NCBI RefSeq assembly: GCF_028858535.1
Contig: NZ_JAPMOU010000026.1
Coordinates: forward strand, 23,424-87,423
Direction of reading: 5' to 3'
Source: Spartinivicinus poritis
GTDB lineage: Bacteria; Pseudomonadota; Gammaproteobacteria; Pseudomonadales; Zooshikellaceae
Length of the DNA stretch: 64,000 nucleotides
The position numbers were made by a program, and so were the translations under genes. Below the pieces are notes generated by a model, which did no database searches, was not told where the DNA came from, and was given only the letters and a program-made list of their open reading frames with translations. Positions 8,675-17,639 of the stretch are shown in pieces. How positions within the stretch are numbered: position 1 is the first letter of the stretch; every line of letters starts with the position of its first letter.

Positions 8675-8895
8675 ATATAATAATAATATTTTTGTTCCCG
8701 CTCATCCTGGGCCACTAAATCATGATTTAAGAACGCACAGAATTTTGGAATGTCGCGTGTAGTTGAAGGGTCTGTTGCCACGACTTCCAGTACATCACCC
8801 GCATTAATATCCCGAATTTTATTATGCAGTAACATCACTGGTTCAGGACAACACAGCCCAGAAGTGTCCAGTTGAAAGTCTGCTTTAATAGCCAT
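8662..8895 (-). CDS. tusA: Sulfur carrier protein TusA
   Basis: Small cytoplasmic persulfide carrier that takes sulfur from the cysteine desulfurase IscS and passes it on for tRNA 2-thiouridine synthesis. The 77 residues include the family signature LDTSGLCCPEPVMLLHNKI, with Cys16 of the CPEP motif as the persulfide-bearing residue, and the downstream strand VLEVVATDPSTTRDIPKFC. Length agrees with E. coli TusA (81). YedF-type paralogues share the CPxP motif, but the FCAFLNHDLVAQ region fits TusA. It stands alone between a terminator and the MaoC-like gene, which lies 82 bp upstream on the same strand. Confidence 0.88.
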   Translation of the reverse strand: MAIKADFQLDTSGLCCPEPVMLLHNKIRDINAGDVLEVVATDPSTTRDIPKFCAFLNHDLVAQDEREQKYYYYIKKG

Positions 8896-8977
8896 AATCT
8901 CTCTGTCTTCAACGTCAATAATGTAGACTCATAGTGTAACAATAATTTAGTTAAGGAACACGAGAAATAGTCAGGCG

Positions 8978-9895
8978 CTAATAGGATACAACCTTTGCAC
9001 TGACAACCGGCACCTGTTGGCAAGGCGTTGTTAGCTGTAGGCTATAGCCTTTAGGGTTTTGCAGACCAAACAAATCAACTTTACTACCATTGTAAACTGG
9101 CCCACCAAATTGAGCTTCCAGCAAAAAAGGTTGAGGCGGTAAGGGAAAATGGGCAATGGCTGCAGCCAATAACCATAGCTCCTGTACAACATCCCGTCGA
9201 TAACCCATCATCCGTGCCAGTAGTGAAGATACATAGAGGGGATGGTAATCACCTGAAATACGTGCAAACTGCCTTCCCATATCCACAGGTACATACCAGT
9301 AGCCAACTTTCAACAACTGTGCATTTAGATGGCACTGCTGCTGACGAAACGCTTCAGTCAGTTTTTGTCGCCCTAGGCTTACAAACCCTACTTCAGCTTG
9401 CCAAATAATTTCCTGTTGAATCATGGCATTTATCAATAAAGTCACCTGACAACCTAGCGCAGATGGCTCTACTGCTGTTAAAAAAAACTTAAAATCAATC
9501 GCTGTTTGTTTATGTAGATATTGCTTCGCTAATACGCGAATCCACGCTAGCCGGGTAGTCAATAAAGATAAAGGTAAGTTATCACCTTGTAACAATTGCA
9601 TTTGAATAGGAGCTGTTAGTGACAACCAATATAAAGGAGGAATTTCATGGCTATACCATCCTCTATCCCCTAAAAACGCAACATCAGTAACCAGGTTAAC
9701 CCCACAAATGTCAGCATAAGCCGTCAAGTTTTGCTGATCAAGCTGCACATTTGCCCAACTAGCCCGTATCCCAGGAATATTGGCTTCTTTTGAGTCAGGT
9801 ATCCAGTGTTGCCAGTGAAGTTTGGCGTATGTCCAAGGGTATAAAGGTTCTAAAGAGGAAGAGGCAATATGAATAGACTGCGAATACTGCGGCAT
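8978..9895 (-). CDS. MaoC/hotdog-fold acyl dehydratase-like protein
   Basis: About 305 residues. The C-terminal half has the hydratase-type motif YVPVDMGRQFARISGDYHPL, with Asp and His of SGDYHPL in the place of the catalytic pair of R-specific enoyl-CoA hydratases, followed by a helix with MMGYRRDVVQELW. The N-terminal half is a diverged region (GVNLVTDVAFLGDRGWYSHEIPPLYW) consistent with a second, degenerate hotdog. The HGMW motif usually found after the helix is here QELW, so activity is not certain. Start: ATG at 9895 (GTG at 9901 also in frame). The substrate is probably an acyl-thioester; the pathway is unknown. Confidence 0.65.
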   Translation of the reverse strand: MPQYSQSIHIASSSLEPLYPWTYAKLHWQHWIPDSKEANIPGIRASWANVQLDQQNLTAYADICGVNLVTDVAFLGDRGWYSHEIPPLYWLSLTAPIQMQLLQGDNLPLSLLTTRLAWIRVLAKQYLHKQTAIDFKFFLTAVEPSALGCQVTLLINAMIQQEIIWQAEVGFVSLGRQKLTEAFRQQQCHLNAQLLKVGYWYVPVDMGRQFARISGDYHPLYVSSLLARMMGYRRDVVQELWLLAAAIAHFPLPPQPFLLEAQFGGPVYNGSKVDLFGLQNPKGYSLQLTTPCQQVPVVSAKVVSY

Positions 9896-10146
9896 TAACA
9901 CTAACTCAAATAACTACAAAAATACCTTATCTATATATACAATTAGCACAGCCTCCAACTGATTACCAACTCTTGACTGTCTTTGATAATAATTCTTCAA
10001 GCATTTTTCATAATGAAATACTACACTGGCGGTAAGTGCTATTGTCAGCACATATCATTTATCCACACGACAAAAGTAGGCTATTGCAACAGGCATGAGC
10101 ACAGAGGTTTTGTGATAGTCTAAAAAAACAGCAAAGATAATAACCC

Positions 10147-10428
10147 ATGATTAAAGTCATTATTGAACGGGTGGTAGACAGCGACTTAGTTGGTCATTAC
10201 GAAACCTTCGTGAAGCAAACCTTTCAAGAAGTGGTTCAGGCACCTGGTTTTGTAGGCTGTGAAGCTTTAAAAAACCTGCACCAGCCCAACCATCGTTTTA
10301 TCATTACACAGTGGGACAATGTACAATCTTGGCAAAATTGGCAACACTCGGAAACTCGTCAGTCCTTGGTTGCCAATATTCAACCCATGTTATTACATGA
10401 AGAAAAAGTGGTTATCCTGAGTGACTAA
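10147..10428 (+). CDS. ABM-domain (antibiotic biosynthesis monooxygenase-like) protein
   Basis: 93 residues forming a single ferredoxin-like ABM domain: MIKVIIERVVD, then VVQAPGFVGCEALKNL, the conserved HRFIITQWDNVQSWQNWQHS, and a closing strand. These small dimeric proteins include quinone and haem monooxygenases as well as many of unknown role. The W-x-N/S-x-x-S-W/x-x-W pattern is clear, so the fold call is firm; the reaction cannot be told. It is a single gene converging on rlmM, whose stop is only 24 bp away. Confidence 0.75.
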   Translation: MIKVIIERVVDSDLVGHYETFVKQTFQEVVQAPGFVGCEALKNLHQPNHRFIITQWDNVQSWQNWQHSETRQSLVANIQPMLLHEEKVVILSD

Positions 10429-10452
10429 TGCAGCTCTCCATAACCCTCTCTA

Positions 10453-11514
10453 TTAAGGACCGATATAAACAGTCACTTCTTCCCGATCATGATACAGCTG
10501 CCGTATTAGAATCTGATACCTTTTTAAGTTTGACTGATGCAATGCCTCTTCAAGCACCGTTTTTGCGTTAACCACTGCCTGCCAACGTTGCTTCATGGGT
10601 AGTTTCAAATTAAAAACGGTGGCCTTACACCAACCATTGACTAACCAGTGAGCTACCATGGCCGTGACCCGAGCAGGCTTATCCACAATATCACAGACTA
10701 GCCAATCAACAGCTTGTTTGGGTTGGTAAGTAAAACCATCTGCCCGAACATGTTCAACCAGCCCGGTTGCCATAATGTCTTCCGCCATAGGGCCATTATC
10801 AATGGCATACACACGCATCCCGCGCTGGACTAGCTGCCAAGTCCAGCCACCAGGTGCTGCCCCTAAGTCAACCGCAGTCATTTCAGCAGCTAATTGCTGA
10901 TCCCATTTCGCTTTAGGTATAAAGGTGTGCCAGGCTTCCTCTAGCTTGAGAGTTGCTCGACTAGGTGCCTGTTTAGGTAACTTCAAACGCGGTATCCCCA
11001 TGGACCAGGGACTGTGATTGTTTGCTGGTGAAATACCAATCAGCACACTAGTACCAGAGATAAAGAAGACATGTAATGTCGGTTTTTGACTGTTGTCCTT
11101 ATTAGTCAGACATCCGGTTTTTTTCAGCGCTTTCATTAATGGTGCAGAAATTTTCCGTGTCAGTGACTGCACTGACTTGCCCTCATTGGTATCAGGAGTT
11201 TCGATTTGAATAGAACCACACAGGGGCAACTGCTTAACGGCATCAACAATTGGAGTAACCCGATCAGTCACTGGTAATTGATTAAGTAATGGCAAACAAG
11301 CCACCCATTGCCTGGCAAAAATCCACTGTTTAAAAGGCTGCTGCTGCAGCGATAATGCACCATCCTGCTGATATAAATTCAACAGCACCCAGCCCTGACG
11401 CGGCTTAGCTTTTACATATCCAGCCAACCCAACCGCTTCTGCTTTGGCCATGGCTTCTGCAGCACATTCATTTTCAAAGCCAGAGCGACAATACAATAAC
11501 AATTGATTAAGCAT
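10453..11514 (-). CDS. rlmM: 23S rRNA C2498 2'-O-ribose methyltransferase RlmM
   Basis: Modifies C2498 of 23S rRNA using S-adenosylmethionine. N-terminal RNA-binding (THUMP-like) region begins LLLYCRSGFENECAAEA, then a Rossmann methyltransferase domain with the SAM motif AVDLGAAPGGWTWQL and CDIVDKPARV. The lysine in VFNLKLPMKQRW fits the catalytic set of this family. Start at 11514 (MLNQLLLYCR) aligns best with E. coli RlmM (MNKVVLLCR); an ATG at 11529 adds five residues. Length, about 353, is near the usual 360. Single gene facing the ABM gene. Confidence 0.93.
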   Translation of the reverse strand: MLNQLLLYCRSGFENECAAEAMAKAEAVGLAGYVKAKPRQGWVLLNLYQQDGALSLQQQPFKQWIFARQWVACLPLLNQLPVTDRVTPIVDAVKQLPLCGSIQIETPDTNEGKSVQSLTRKISAPLMKALKKTGCLTNKDNSQKPTLHVFFISGTSVLIGISPANNHSPWSMGIPRLKLPKQAPSRATLKLEEAWHTFIPKAKWDQQLAAEMTAVDLGAAPGGWTWQLVQRGMRVYAIDNGPMAEDIMATGLVEHVRADGFTYQPKQAVDWLVCDIVDKPARVTAMVAHWLVNGWCKATVFNLKLPMKQRWQAVVNAKTVLEEALHQSNLKRYQILIRQLYHDREEVTVYIGP

Positions 11515-11661
11515 GGTTGACCAGTTCATTAATTAAGGTTAGAAAAAAGCTGCCGAGTGTACTGATTATGGCGTATTACGCAAGTGGCTTTCGCTTTACC
11601 ACCCACGCCCGTTACTCCATATTAAGCACGAAGAAACACTCAAAAATTTTCACGTTATTTT

Positions 11662-12345
11662 TCAAGTGTTCCTAAGCTTATTTTCAGTTTCTAATTGTTG
11701 TCGAATAAAACAACTGGTTAGGTTTGCTGCAGTAGCAATATGCTGCGCCTGGGTAAAACCTGACGCTTTACGGGGTTTAAAATCATGGTCGCCATCATCC
11801 AACCATTCCAACTGAACCTTGCTAAAACAAGGTAGCTTCGCCACTTGCTGGGCATTACCCATTGGATCTCGGTTACCTTGAATAATCAAAGCAGGCTTTT
11901 CTAAACCCTGTAACGGCTCGATGCGAGGCTGCTGATTTTTACCTCGCCCATAAAAGGGGTAACCCAACCCAATCGCAGCCACTGCTTGATCAATCAGATT
12001 CACCGCCATCACCGCCATTCGACCGCCCATTGACTTGCCTGCCAAAAAGCACGGTAATTGCTGTAATTCTGAATGCTGAGTTATTTCAGTTACCACGGTT
12101 TGCCAATGAGCAACCAGTCGATCCGCTCGGTCTGGTGGCCGACGTTTGCCATCAACTGTTGTTTTTTGCATATAGGGAAACTCAAACCGCACAACAAATA
12201 TGGCATGTGTTTGTAGTTCTGCTGCTAATGTCTGCAAAAACTCACTCTGCATCCCTGCTCCTGCACCATGCGCTAATAAACACAAAGCAATAGGTGAATC
12301 AGCTGAATTAAATATCGCTTCACCACAGGCAAATTTTTGTTTCAT
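11662..12345 (-). CDS. Alpha/beta-fold hydrolase, KANL3/Tex30-like
   Basis: About 227 residues, cytoplasmic. It shows the alpha/beta hydrolase plan: oxyanion strand LCLLAHGAGAGM, the FEFPYM segment, nucleophile elbow FLAGKSMGGRMA with Ser in GKSMG, an acid-bearing strand (LIIQGNRDPMG) and catalytic His in DDGDHDF. The order and motifs match the bacterial KANL3/Tex30-like family. Start at the ATG at 12345, preceded by GGAAG at 8-nt spacing; an upstream TTG at 12360 lacks this. Substrate unknown. It is divergent from the cbb3 operon, sharing the region that holds the FNR box. Confidence 0.75.
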   Translation of the reverse strand: MKQKFACGEAIFNSADSPIALCLLAHGAGAGMQSEFLQTLAAELQTHAIFVVRFEFPYMQKTTVDGKRRPPDRADRLVAHWQTVVTEITQHSELQQLPCFLAGKSMGGRMAVMAVNLIDQAVAAIGLGYPFYGRGKNQQPRIEPLQGLEKPALIIQGNRDPMGNAQQVAKLPCFSKVQLEWLDDGDHDFKPRKASGFTQAQHIATAANLTSCFIRQQLETENKLRNT

Positions 12346-12409
12346 TTGCTTTACTTCCAATAAGACTTACTAATAAGGCAACTCAATGTTTTACCCGACA
12401 AAAGTTGTC

Positions 12410-12423
12410 TTGATTTAAGTCAA
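12410..12423 (+). promoter_or_regulatory. FNR/Anr box upstream of ccoNOQP
   Basis: TTGATTTAAGTCAA matches TTGAT-N4-ATCAA with one change. It is centred at 12416.5. A TAATTA at 12443-12448 could be the -10 box, placing the start near 12455, about 40 bases downstream of the centre as in class II FNR activation. The oxidase it precedes is a classic target, and an fnr gene lies 11 kb downstream in the same block. Confidence 0.75.
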
Positions 12424-12470
12424 ATTTACTCACTGAATCCACTAATTAAAACCCTAACTAAGGGCATTGC

Positions 12471-12743
12471 ATGTTGACAGCTAATATGGCATGCACGTAT
12501 CCTCGCGGCACGCTGCCTATGTTCGACATAAGCAGCACATTTAATAATCAGCCACTAAACTATATACACAGTATTAGCCTGGTATTAGGTCGGTGTTGTA
12601 TGGGTTGTCTGACCAGCTTGTTATGGCCAACACGATTATTTGGGTTTGCTTGCTTTACAGCAAGTAGACGACACCATACATCCCACCGCCTCAGTGGTAT
12701 TTCCACCCCTACTCCGCGTTTAGTGATGGAACCTGTAAAATGA
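12471..12743 (+). CDS. Candidate leader reading frame overlapping ccoN (unproven)
   Basis: 90-codon frame that fills the ccoN leader. AAGGG sits six bases before its ATG, and its TGA overlaps the ccoN ATG as ATGA, the arrangement used for translational coupling; ccoN itself has only a weak ribosome-binding site. The product is Cys- and Met-containing, with [14 protein letters not shown] and [13 protein letters not shown], which could bind copper, and one short hydrophobic segment. I know of no family, and codon use is not decisive. It may be a regulatory leader, a small protein, or chance. Listed because signal placement is unusually good for a spurious frame. Confidence 0.3.
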   Translation: MLTANMACTYPRGTLPMFDISSTFNNQPLNYIHSISLVLGRCCMGCLTSLLWPTRLFGFACFTASRRHHTSHRLSGISTPTPRLVMEPVK

Positions 12744-14170
12744 GCTCAGCAACGAACAACTCAGAGTATAACTATAAGGTGGTACGCCAGTTTACCATCA
12801 TGACGGTGGTTTGGGGCATCGTCGGGATGGGCGTTGGCGTATTAATTGCCGCCCAACTCGTCTTCCCTGAATTAAACTTTAACACTCCTTGGTTTAGTTT
12901 TGGTCGATTGCGCCCATTACATACCAATGCCGTCATTTTTGCTTTTGGTGGCTGCGCCTTATTTGCAACCTCATATTATGTGGTGCAAAGAACCTGTCAA
13001 ACCCGGTTAATTTCTGATGGTCTAGCCGCTTTTACCTTTTGGGGTTGGCAAGCCATTATCGTAGCCGCCGCTATTACATTACCGTTAGGTTATACAACAT
13101 CTAAAGAGTATGCCGAACTGGAATGGCCAATTGATATTGCCATTACTGTCGTTTGGGTAACCTACGCTATTGTCTTTTTTGGCACCATTATGAAGCGGAA
13201 GGCGAAACATATTTATGTCGCCAACTGGTTTTATGGTGGCTTCATTCTGACTGTTGCAGTACTTCATGTGGTCAACAGTATGGAAGTGCCCGTCAACTTG
13301 TTTAAATCTTATTCTGCCTATTCAGGTGCTCAAGATGCGATGATTCAGTGGTGGTATGGCCACAATGCAGTCGGCTTTTTCTTAACGGCTGGCTTCCTGG
13401 GTATGATGTATTACTTCGTACCTAAACAGGCTGGACGCCCAGTTTATTCTTACCGCTTATCTGTCGTGCATTTCTGGGCATTGATTTCGCTATATATTTG
13501 GGCTGGTCCTCACCACTTACATTACACCGCACTGCCTGACTGGGCTCAAAGCCTGGGTATGGTTATGTCATTAATCCTGTTAGCACCTTCCTGGGGGGGA
13601 ATGATCAACGGCATGATGACCTTATCTGGTGCTTGGGACAAGCTACGTACTGATCCAGTGCTGCGCTTCCTAGTGGTGTCTTTATCTTTCTATGGGATGT
13701 CCACGTTTGAAGGCCCCATGATGTCAATCAAAACCGTTAATGCCCTGTCCCATTACACTGACTGGACCATCGGCCACGTTCACGCAGGTGCATTAGGCTG
13801 GGTTGCCATGATTTCTATTGGTGCTGTTTACCACTTGATTCCAAAGCTTTGGGGCAAAGCTCAAATGTACAGTGTTGAGCTGATCCATGGTCACTTCTGG
13901 CTAGCCACGATTGGTACAGTGCTATATATCGCTTCCATGTGGGTTAATGGTATTTCTCAAGGGCTAATGTGGCGTGCGGCTAACCAAACTGATGGAACCC
14001 TTGCTTTCAGCTTTGTTGAGTCAGTAGAAAACAGCGAAATTGGCTATATTGTTCGGGCAATTGGTGGTGCGTTCTTCCTCGCAGGTATGTTCTTAATGGC
14101 TTATAACACCTGGAAAACCATTGCTGATGAGAGTCCTGCAAAAGCAAAAGCTGAAGCACAACTGGCTTAA
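12740..14170 (+). CDS. ccoN: Cytochrome c oxidase cbb3-type subunit I CcoN
   Basis: Catalytic subunit of the high-affinity cbb3 oxidase in the inner membrane, reducing O2 to water and pumping protons. All expected ligands are visible: His61 and His348 for low-spin haem b, His208, His258 and His259 for CuB, His346 for haem b3, and Tyr252, the Tyr-His crosslink partner typical of cbb3 enzymes. Glu324 in STFEGPM is the conserved family glutamate. Length 476 with 12 hydrophobic segments is normal. The start agrees with Pseudomonas CcoN ([19 protein letters not shown]). First gene of ccoNOQP, preceded by an FNR box and an unusual leader frame that overlaps its ATG. Confidence 0.97.
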   Translation: MSSATNNSEYNYKVVRQFTIMTVVWGIVGMGVGVLIAAQLVFPELNFNTPWFSFGRLRPLHTNAVIFAFGGCALFATSYYVVQRTCQTRLISDGLAAFTFWGWQAIIVAAAITLPLGYTTSKEYAELEWPIDIAITVVWVTYAIVFFGTIMKRKAKHIYVANWFYGGFILTVAVLHVVNSMEVPVNLFKSYSAYSGAQDAMIQWWYGHNAVGFFLTAGFLGMMYYFVPKQAGRPVYSYRLSVVHFWALISLYIWAGPHHLHYTALPDWAQSLGMVMSLILLAPSWGGMINGMMTLSGAWDKLRTDPVLRFLVVSLSFYGMSTFEGPMMSIKTVNALSHYTDWTIGHVHAGALGWVAMISIGAVYHLIPKLWGKAQMYSVELIHGHFWLATIGTVLYIASMWVNGISQGLMWRAANQTDGTLAFSFVESVENSEIGYIVRAIGGAFFLAGMFLMAYNTWKTIADESPAKAKAEAQLA

Positions 14171-14190
14171 TGTAGAGGAGCAGCAAACGA

Positions 14191-14871
14191 ATGAAAAGCC
14201 ATGAGATTGTAGAAAAAAACCTAGGCCTGATGCTGATCCTAACAGTGGTAGCGATTAGCTTTGGTGGACTGGTTGAAATTGTTCCCCTGTTCTTTTCCAA
14301 AGAACTAAATACTAACTTGATCAGCTATACCGATAGCAAAGGCAATATTCAATCAGTTGAAATTAAGCCTTATAGTGCTTTGCGCTTAGAGGGGCGTGAT
14401 ATTTATATTCGTGAAGGCTGTGTGGGCTGTCACTCGCAAATGATTCGTCCATTCCGTGCAGAAACTGAGCGTTATGGACACTACTCACTAGCAGCTGAAA
14501 GCGTTTATGACCACCCATTCCTATGGGGCTCTAAACGAACAGGACCTGACTTAGCACGTGTGGGTGGCCGTTACTCTGATGACTGGCACCGTCAGCACTT
14601 AAATGACCCACGAGAGGTAGTACCTGAGTCTGTAATGCCTGCTTACCCTTGGTTATATGACAATGTACTCACTGGCGAGCATACCGCAGACAAAATGCGG
14701 GCGTTAAGAAAGGTGGGCGTGCCATACACCGATGAAGATATTGCTAATGCGAAAGATGAAGTGAAGGGTAAAACCGAAATGGACGCATTAGTTGCTTATT
14801 TACAAGGGTTAGGCACTGCGATACCTAAAGGTGTCACAGGCATAAAGCCCAAACCAGTTGATGTTAATTAA
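14191..14871 (+). CDS. ccoO: cbb3 oxidase monohaem subunit CcoO
   Basis: Membrane-anchored cytochrome c that relays electrons from CcoP to CcoN. One N-terminal membrane helix ([21 protein letters not shown]) is followed by a periplasmic domain with a single CVGCH haem site at residues 77-81; VMPAYPWL contains the probable axial Met. The 226-residue length is usual. A GAGGAG sequence lies about ten bases before the ATG. The gene follows ccoN by 20 bp and precedes ccoQ by 2 bp, so the operon is tight. Confidence 0.96.
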   Translation: MKSHEIVEKNLGLMLILTVVAISFGGLVEIVPLFFSKELNTNLISYTDSKGNIQSVEIKPYSALRLEGRDIYIREGCVGCHSQMIRPFRAETERYGHYSLAAESVYDHPFLWGSKRTGPDLARVGGRYSDDWHRQHLNDPREVVPESVMPAYPWLYDNVLTGEHTADKMRALRKVGVPYTDEDIANAKDEVKGKTEMDALVAYLQGLGTAIPKGVTGIKPKPVDVN

Positions 14872-14873
14872 TT

Positions 14874-15059
14874 ATGGATATCAACACTTTTCGTGGCTTA
14901 GCCACAATATTTGCGATGGTAGCCTTTGTTGGCATTTGTCTGTGGGCCTATAGCTACCGCCGTAAAAAAGATTTTGATGAAGCTGCAAACTTACCCTTTG
15001 CTGATGAGCCTGAAAAAAAACAAGGCAACACTCAGGAGATAAACCGTGATCGAGATTAA
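14874..15059 (+). CDS. ccoQ: cbb3 oxidase small subunit CcoQ
   Basis: 61-residue single-span membrane protein (TIFAMVAFVGICLWAYSYRRKK) with an acidic tail ending EKKQGNTQEINRDRD, which matches the usual FixQ/CcoQ plan. It stabilises the assembled oxidase in species where it has been studied. It sits between ccoO (2-bp gap) and ccoP, with its last 14 bases overlapping the ccoP start. Confidence 0.92.
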   Translation: MDINTFRGLATIFAMVAFVGICLWAYSYRRKKDFDEAANLPFADEPEKKQGNTQEINRDRD

Positions 15060-16020
15060 CCAGTATTTGAGTGACTTTTGGGAAGGCTGGATAGCTGTAC
15101 TGACATTAACCTGCTTAGGGTTAATTATGTTCGTATTATTTGCTACCCGCCGTAAACATCGTTCCAGTTTAACGGAAGAAACCACCGGCCATGCTTACGA
15201 TGGTATCGAAGAATACGACAACCCTTTACCTAGCTGGTGGTTTAATCTATTTATTGCCACCATCGTATTTTCTGCCCTGTATTTAATCCTTTATCCAGGG
15301 TTATGGAAAGGTGCATGGGGGCTAGTGACCTACTCTAAAGAAGATGGCTTTGAGTTTAGATCAGATCGTCTTGAAACAGGTGACTATGGCTGGACAGCGC
15401 GTGGTCAGCTAAAACATGAAGTAGCAAAAGCTGATGCCCAATTTGGTAAACTATTTGAAGGTTATGCCAAGCTGCCTATTGAAGAAGTAGCGAAAATTCC
15501 TAAAGCGGTGGCCACGGGACAACGGATTTTTGCCAGCAACTGTGCGATTTGCCATGGTTCAGATGCCAAAGGGGCTTATGGGTATCCTAACCTGACCGAT
15601 AATGATTGGATTCATGGTGGGAAACCTGAGCAAATCAAAACCACTATTTTAGCTGGGAAAAACGGCCAAATGCCTGCTTGGGGAGCATTACTAACACCAG
15701 ACCAGATCAGGCATACTGCTAGTTATGTACGTAACCTAGCAGGTTTGGAAGTATCGGCCAATGCTGAAGAGCTTGCCCAGGGTGACAAAGTCTTTCAGGC
15801 TCAGTGTGCCGTTTGCCATGGTAATGATGGCAAAGGCAAAGTTGAAGTGGGTGCACCTAACTTAACTGATGATATTTGGCTGTATGGCTCACGTCAGATT
15901 CAAATAGAGTATACTTTACGAAATGGCCGGAACGGTGTAATGCCTGCTTGGGAAAAAATCCTTGGTCCTGACAAGGTCCATGTGGTATCGGCCTATATTT
16001 ATAGCCTATCACAAAAATAA
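15046..16020 (+). CDS. ccoP: cbb3 oxidase dihaem subunit CcoP
   Basis: Dihaem cytochrome c that accepts electrons from soluble cytochromes c4/c5 and passes them to CcoO. GTG start at 15046, supported by AGGAG seven bases upstream inside ccoQ. Two N-terminal membrane helices (about residues 16-35 and 66-84) are typical of the Pseudomonas-type long CcoP. Haem sites are CAICH at 166-170 and CAVCH at 254-258, with axial Met candidates in QMPAWG and VMPAWE. The 324-residue length is near the usual 300-325. A hairpin follows the stop. Confidence 0.96.
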   Translation: MIEINQYLSDFWEGWIAVLTLTCLGLIMFVLFATRRKHRSSLTEETTGHAYDGIEEYDNPLPSWWFNLFIATIVFSALYLILYPGLWKGAWGLVTYSKEDGFEFRSDRLETGDYGWTARGQLKHEVAKADAQFGKLFEGYAKLPIEEVAKIPKAVATGQRIFASNCAICHGSDAKGAYGYPNLTDNDWIHGGKPEQIKTTILAGKNGQMPAWGALLTPDQIRHTASYVRNLAGLEVSANAEELAQGDKVFQAQCAVCHGNDGKGKVEVGAPNLTDDIWLYGSRQIQIEYTLRNGRNGVMPAWEKILGPDKVHVVSAYIYSLSQK

Positions 16021-16031
16021 CAAGCCCTTTT

Positions 16032-16057
16032 AATGACCAGTCATAATGCTGGTCATT
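16032..16057 (+). terminator. Hairpin after ccoP
   Basis: AATGACCAG (16032-16040) and CTGGTCATT (16049-16057) form a perfect 9-bp stem with an 8-nt loop, 12 bp after the ccoP stop. It likely ends or attenuates the ccoNOQP transcript before ccoG. There is no long T run. Confidence 0.6.
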
Positions 16058-16211
16058 TACTCTATTCTAATAATTAATTCTAACTGATATTGTTTAGCTG
16101 TTTTCTGCCATTACTACAGTCTCTCTATAATTAATGAGGATGTCGCAAACGTTTATGAATGCAGTGTGGTTTGCTTTGCTACAACCTCTAATTAGTTACC
16201 GGTAACACCTG

Positions 16212-17639
16212 ATGAGCACCTCTCCTGAAAAAGAAGTCAAACCGGACAACCCCGAATTAATCGAAGTTATTGACCTCTACCAAAAACGCGACAAAATTTA
16301 TACCCGTGCATTTAAGGGCATATACCGCAACTTCCGCATAATTGGTGGCGCTTTTTTATTTATCCTCTACTTTGGTAGCGTATGGCTACCCTGGGGAGAT
16401 CGACAAGCCATTTTATTTGATCTACCTGCTCGCAAATTTCATATCTTCGGTGTCACCTTCTGGCCCCAAGATATGATACTTCTGTCGTCCTTATTAATTA
16501 TTTGTGCCTTTGGTTTATTTTTCATCACAGTGCTAGCAGGTCGCATCTGGTGTGGATATACCTGTCCACAGAGTGTATTTACCTGGGTATTTATGTGGGC
16601 TGAAAAAATCACTGAAGGTGACCGCAACAAGCGGATGAAGCTAGACAAAACCGAAATGGGTTTTAATAAATTTCGGCGTAAGCTTCTCAAACACACTATC
16701 TGGTTAGCCGTTTCCTTAGCTACTGGTATCACTTTTGTGGGTTATTTTACCCCTATTAATGAGTTGGTGATGGATCTAGCTACTGGTTCTGCAAACCCTT
16801 GGGCCTATTTTTGGGTAGCTTTTTTTACCTTAGCTACTTATGGCAATGCAGGCTGGCTACGTGAGCAGGTGTGTATCTACATGTGCCCTTATGCTCGCTT
16901 TCAAAGTGTCATGTTTGATGAAAACACCTTAATTGTCTCTTATGACCCTCACCGTGGTGAAAGCCGTGGCCCAAGAAAACGAGGCAGCGACTATAAAGCC
17001 AAAGGGTTAGGTGATTGTATTGACTGCCAAATGTGTGTTCAGGTTTGCCCAACTGGCATCGATATTCGTGATGGTTTGCAGTATGAGTGCATAGGATGTG
17101 CTGCCTGTATTGATGCCTGTGACAATATTATGGAAAAAATGGATTATCCTAAAGGGCTAATTCGTTACACCACAGAAAACAGCCTGGCAGGAAAAGCAAC
17201 CAAAATCCTCCGACCCAGCTTATTAGGTTATTTATCAGCGCTATTAATTGTCAGCGGCTTTTTCAGCTATACCTTACTAAGTCGTGTACCTGTCACACTG
17301 GAAATTTCCCGCGACCGCAACACCCTTTACAATGAAACCAGCCGCGGCACTATTGAAAATGTTTATATGCTGAAGATTGGTAATATGGACCAGCATGACC
17401 ACCCGTTTAAAGTCACTGTCAGTGGTGTGCCAGGAATGAAGCTCACGGAAGAAACGGAAGTTGTTGTACCAACAGGTGAAGTAAAAATGGTTCCTGTACG
17501 ATTGGAGTTAAGCCCTGATAAAATTACCAGCCGGAATATGACTTTTCACTTTAAAGTAGTTTCGCAAGATGGCGAACATTTAGCCGCCTCTCAAGAAAGC
17601 CGCTTTATCGCCCCAACTGACCCAGTTAGATTGAAGTAA
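16212..17639 (+). CDS. ccoG: cbb3 oxidase maturation protein CcoG (RdxA/FixG family)
   Basis: Membrane-bound ferredoxin-like protein; family members reduce Cu(II) to Cu(I) for CuB insertion. Order: a cytoplasmic N-terminus, about five membrane helices with the CGYTCPQ (about 113-119) and CIYMCPY motifs, then two 4Fe-4S sites (CIDCQMCVQVCP and CIGCAACIDAC), another helix and a periplasmic Ig-like domain (DUF3483-type C-terminus). The 475-residue length is normal. It starts 191 bp after ccoP; a 12-bp palindrome GTTACCGGTAAC (16195-16206) lies just before the ATG. The stop overlaps the ccoH ATG by one base. Confidence 0.95.
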   Translation: MSTSPEKEVKPDNPELIEVIDLYQKRDKIYTRAFKGIYRNFRIIGGAFLFILYFGSVWLPWGDRQAILFDLPARKFHIFGVTFWPQDMILLSSLLIICAFGLFFITVLAGRIWCGYTCPQSVFTWVFMWAEKITEGDRNKRMKLDKTEMGFNKFRRKLLKHTIWLAVSLATGITFVGYFTPINELVMDLATGSANPWAYFWVAFFTLATYGNAGWLREQVCIYMCPYARFQSVMFDENTLIVSYDPHRGESRGPRKRGSDYKAKGLGDCIDCQMCVQVCPTGIDIRDGLQYECIGCAACIDACDNIMEKMDYPKGLIRYTTENSLAGKATKILRPSLLGYLSALLIVSGFFSYTLLSRVPVTLEISRDRNTLYNETSRGTIENVYMLKIGNMDQHDHPFKVTVSGVPGMKLTEETEVVVPTGEVKMVPVRLELSPDKITSRNMTFHFKVVSQDGEHLAASQESRFIAPTDPVRLK

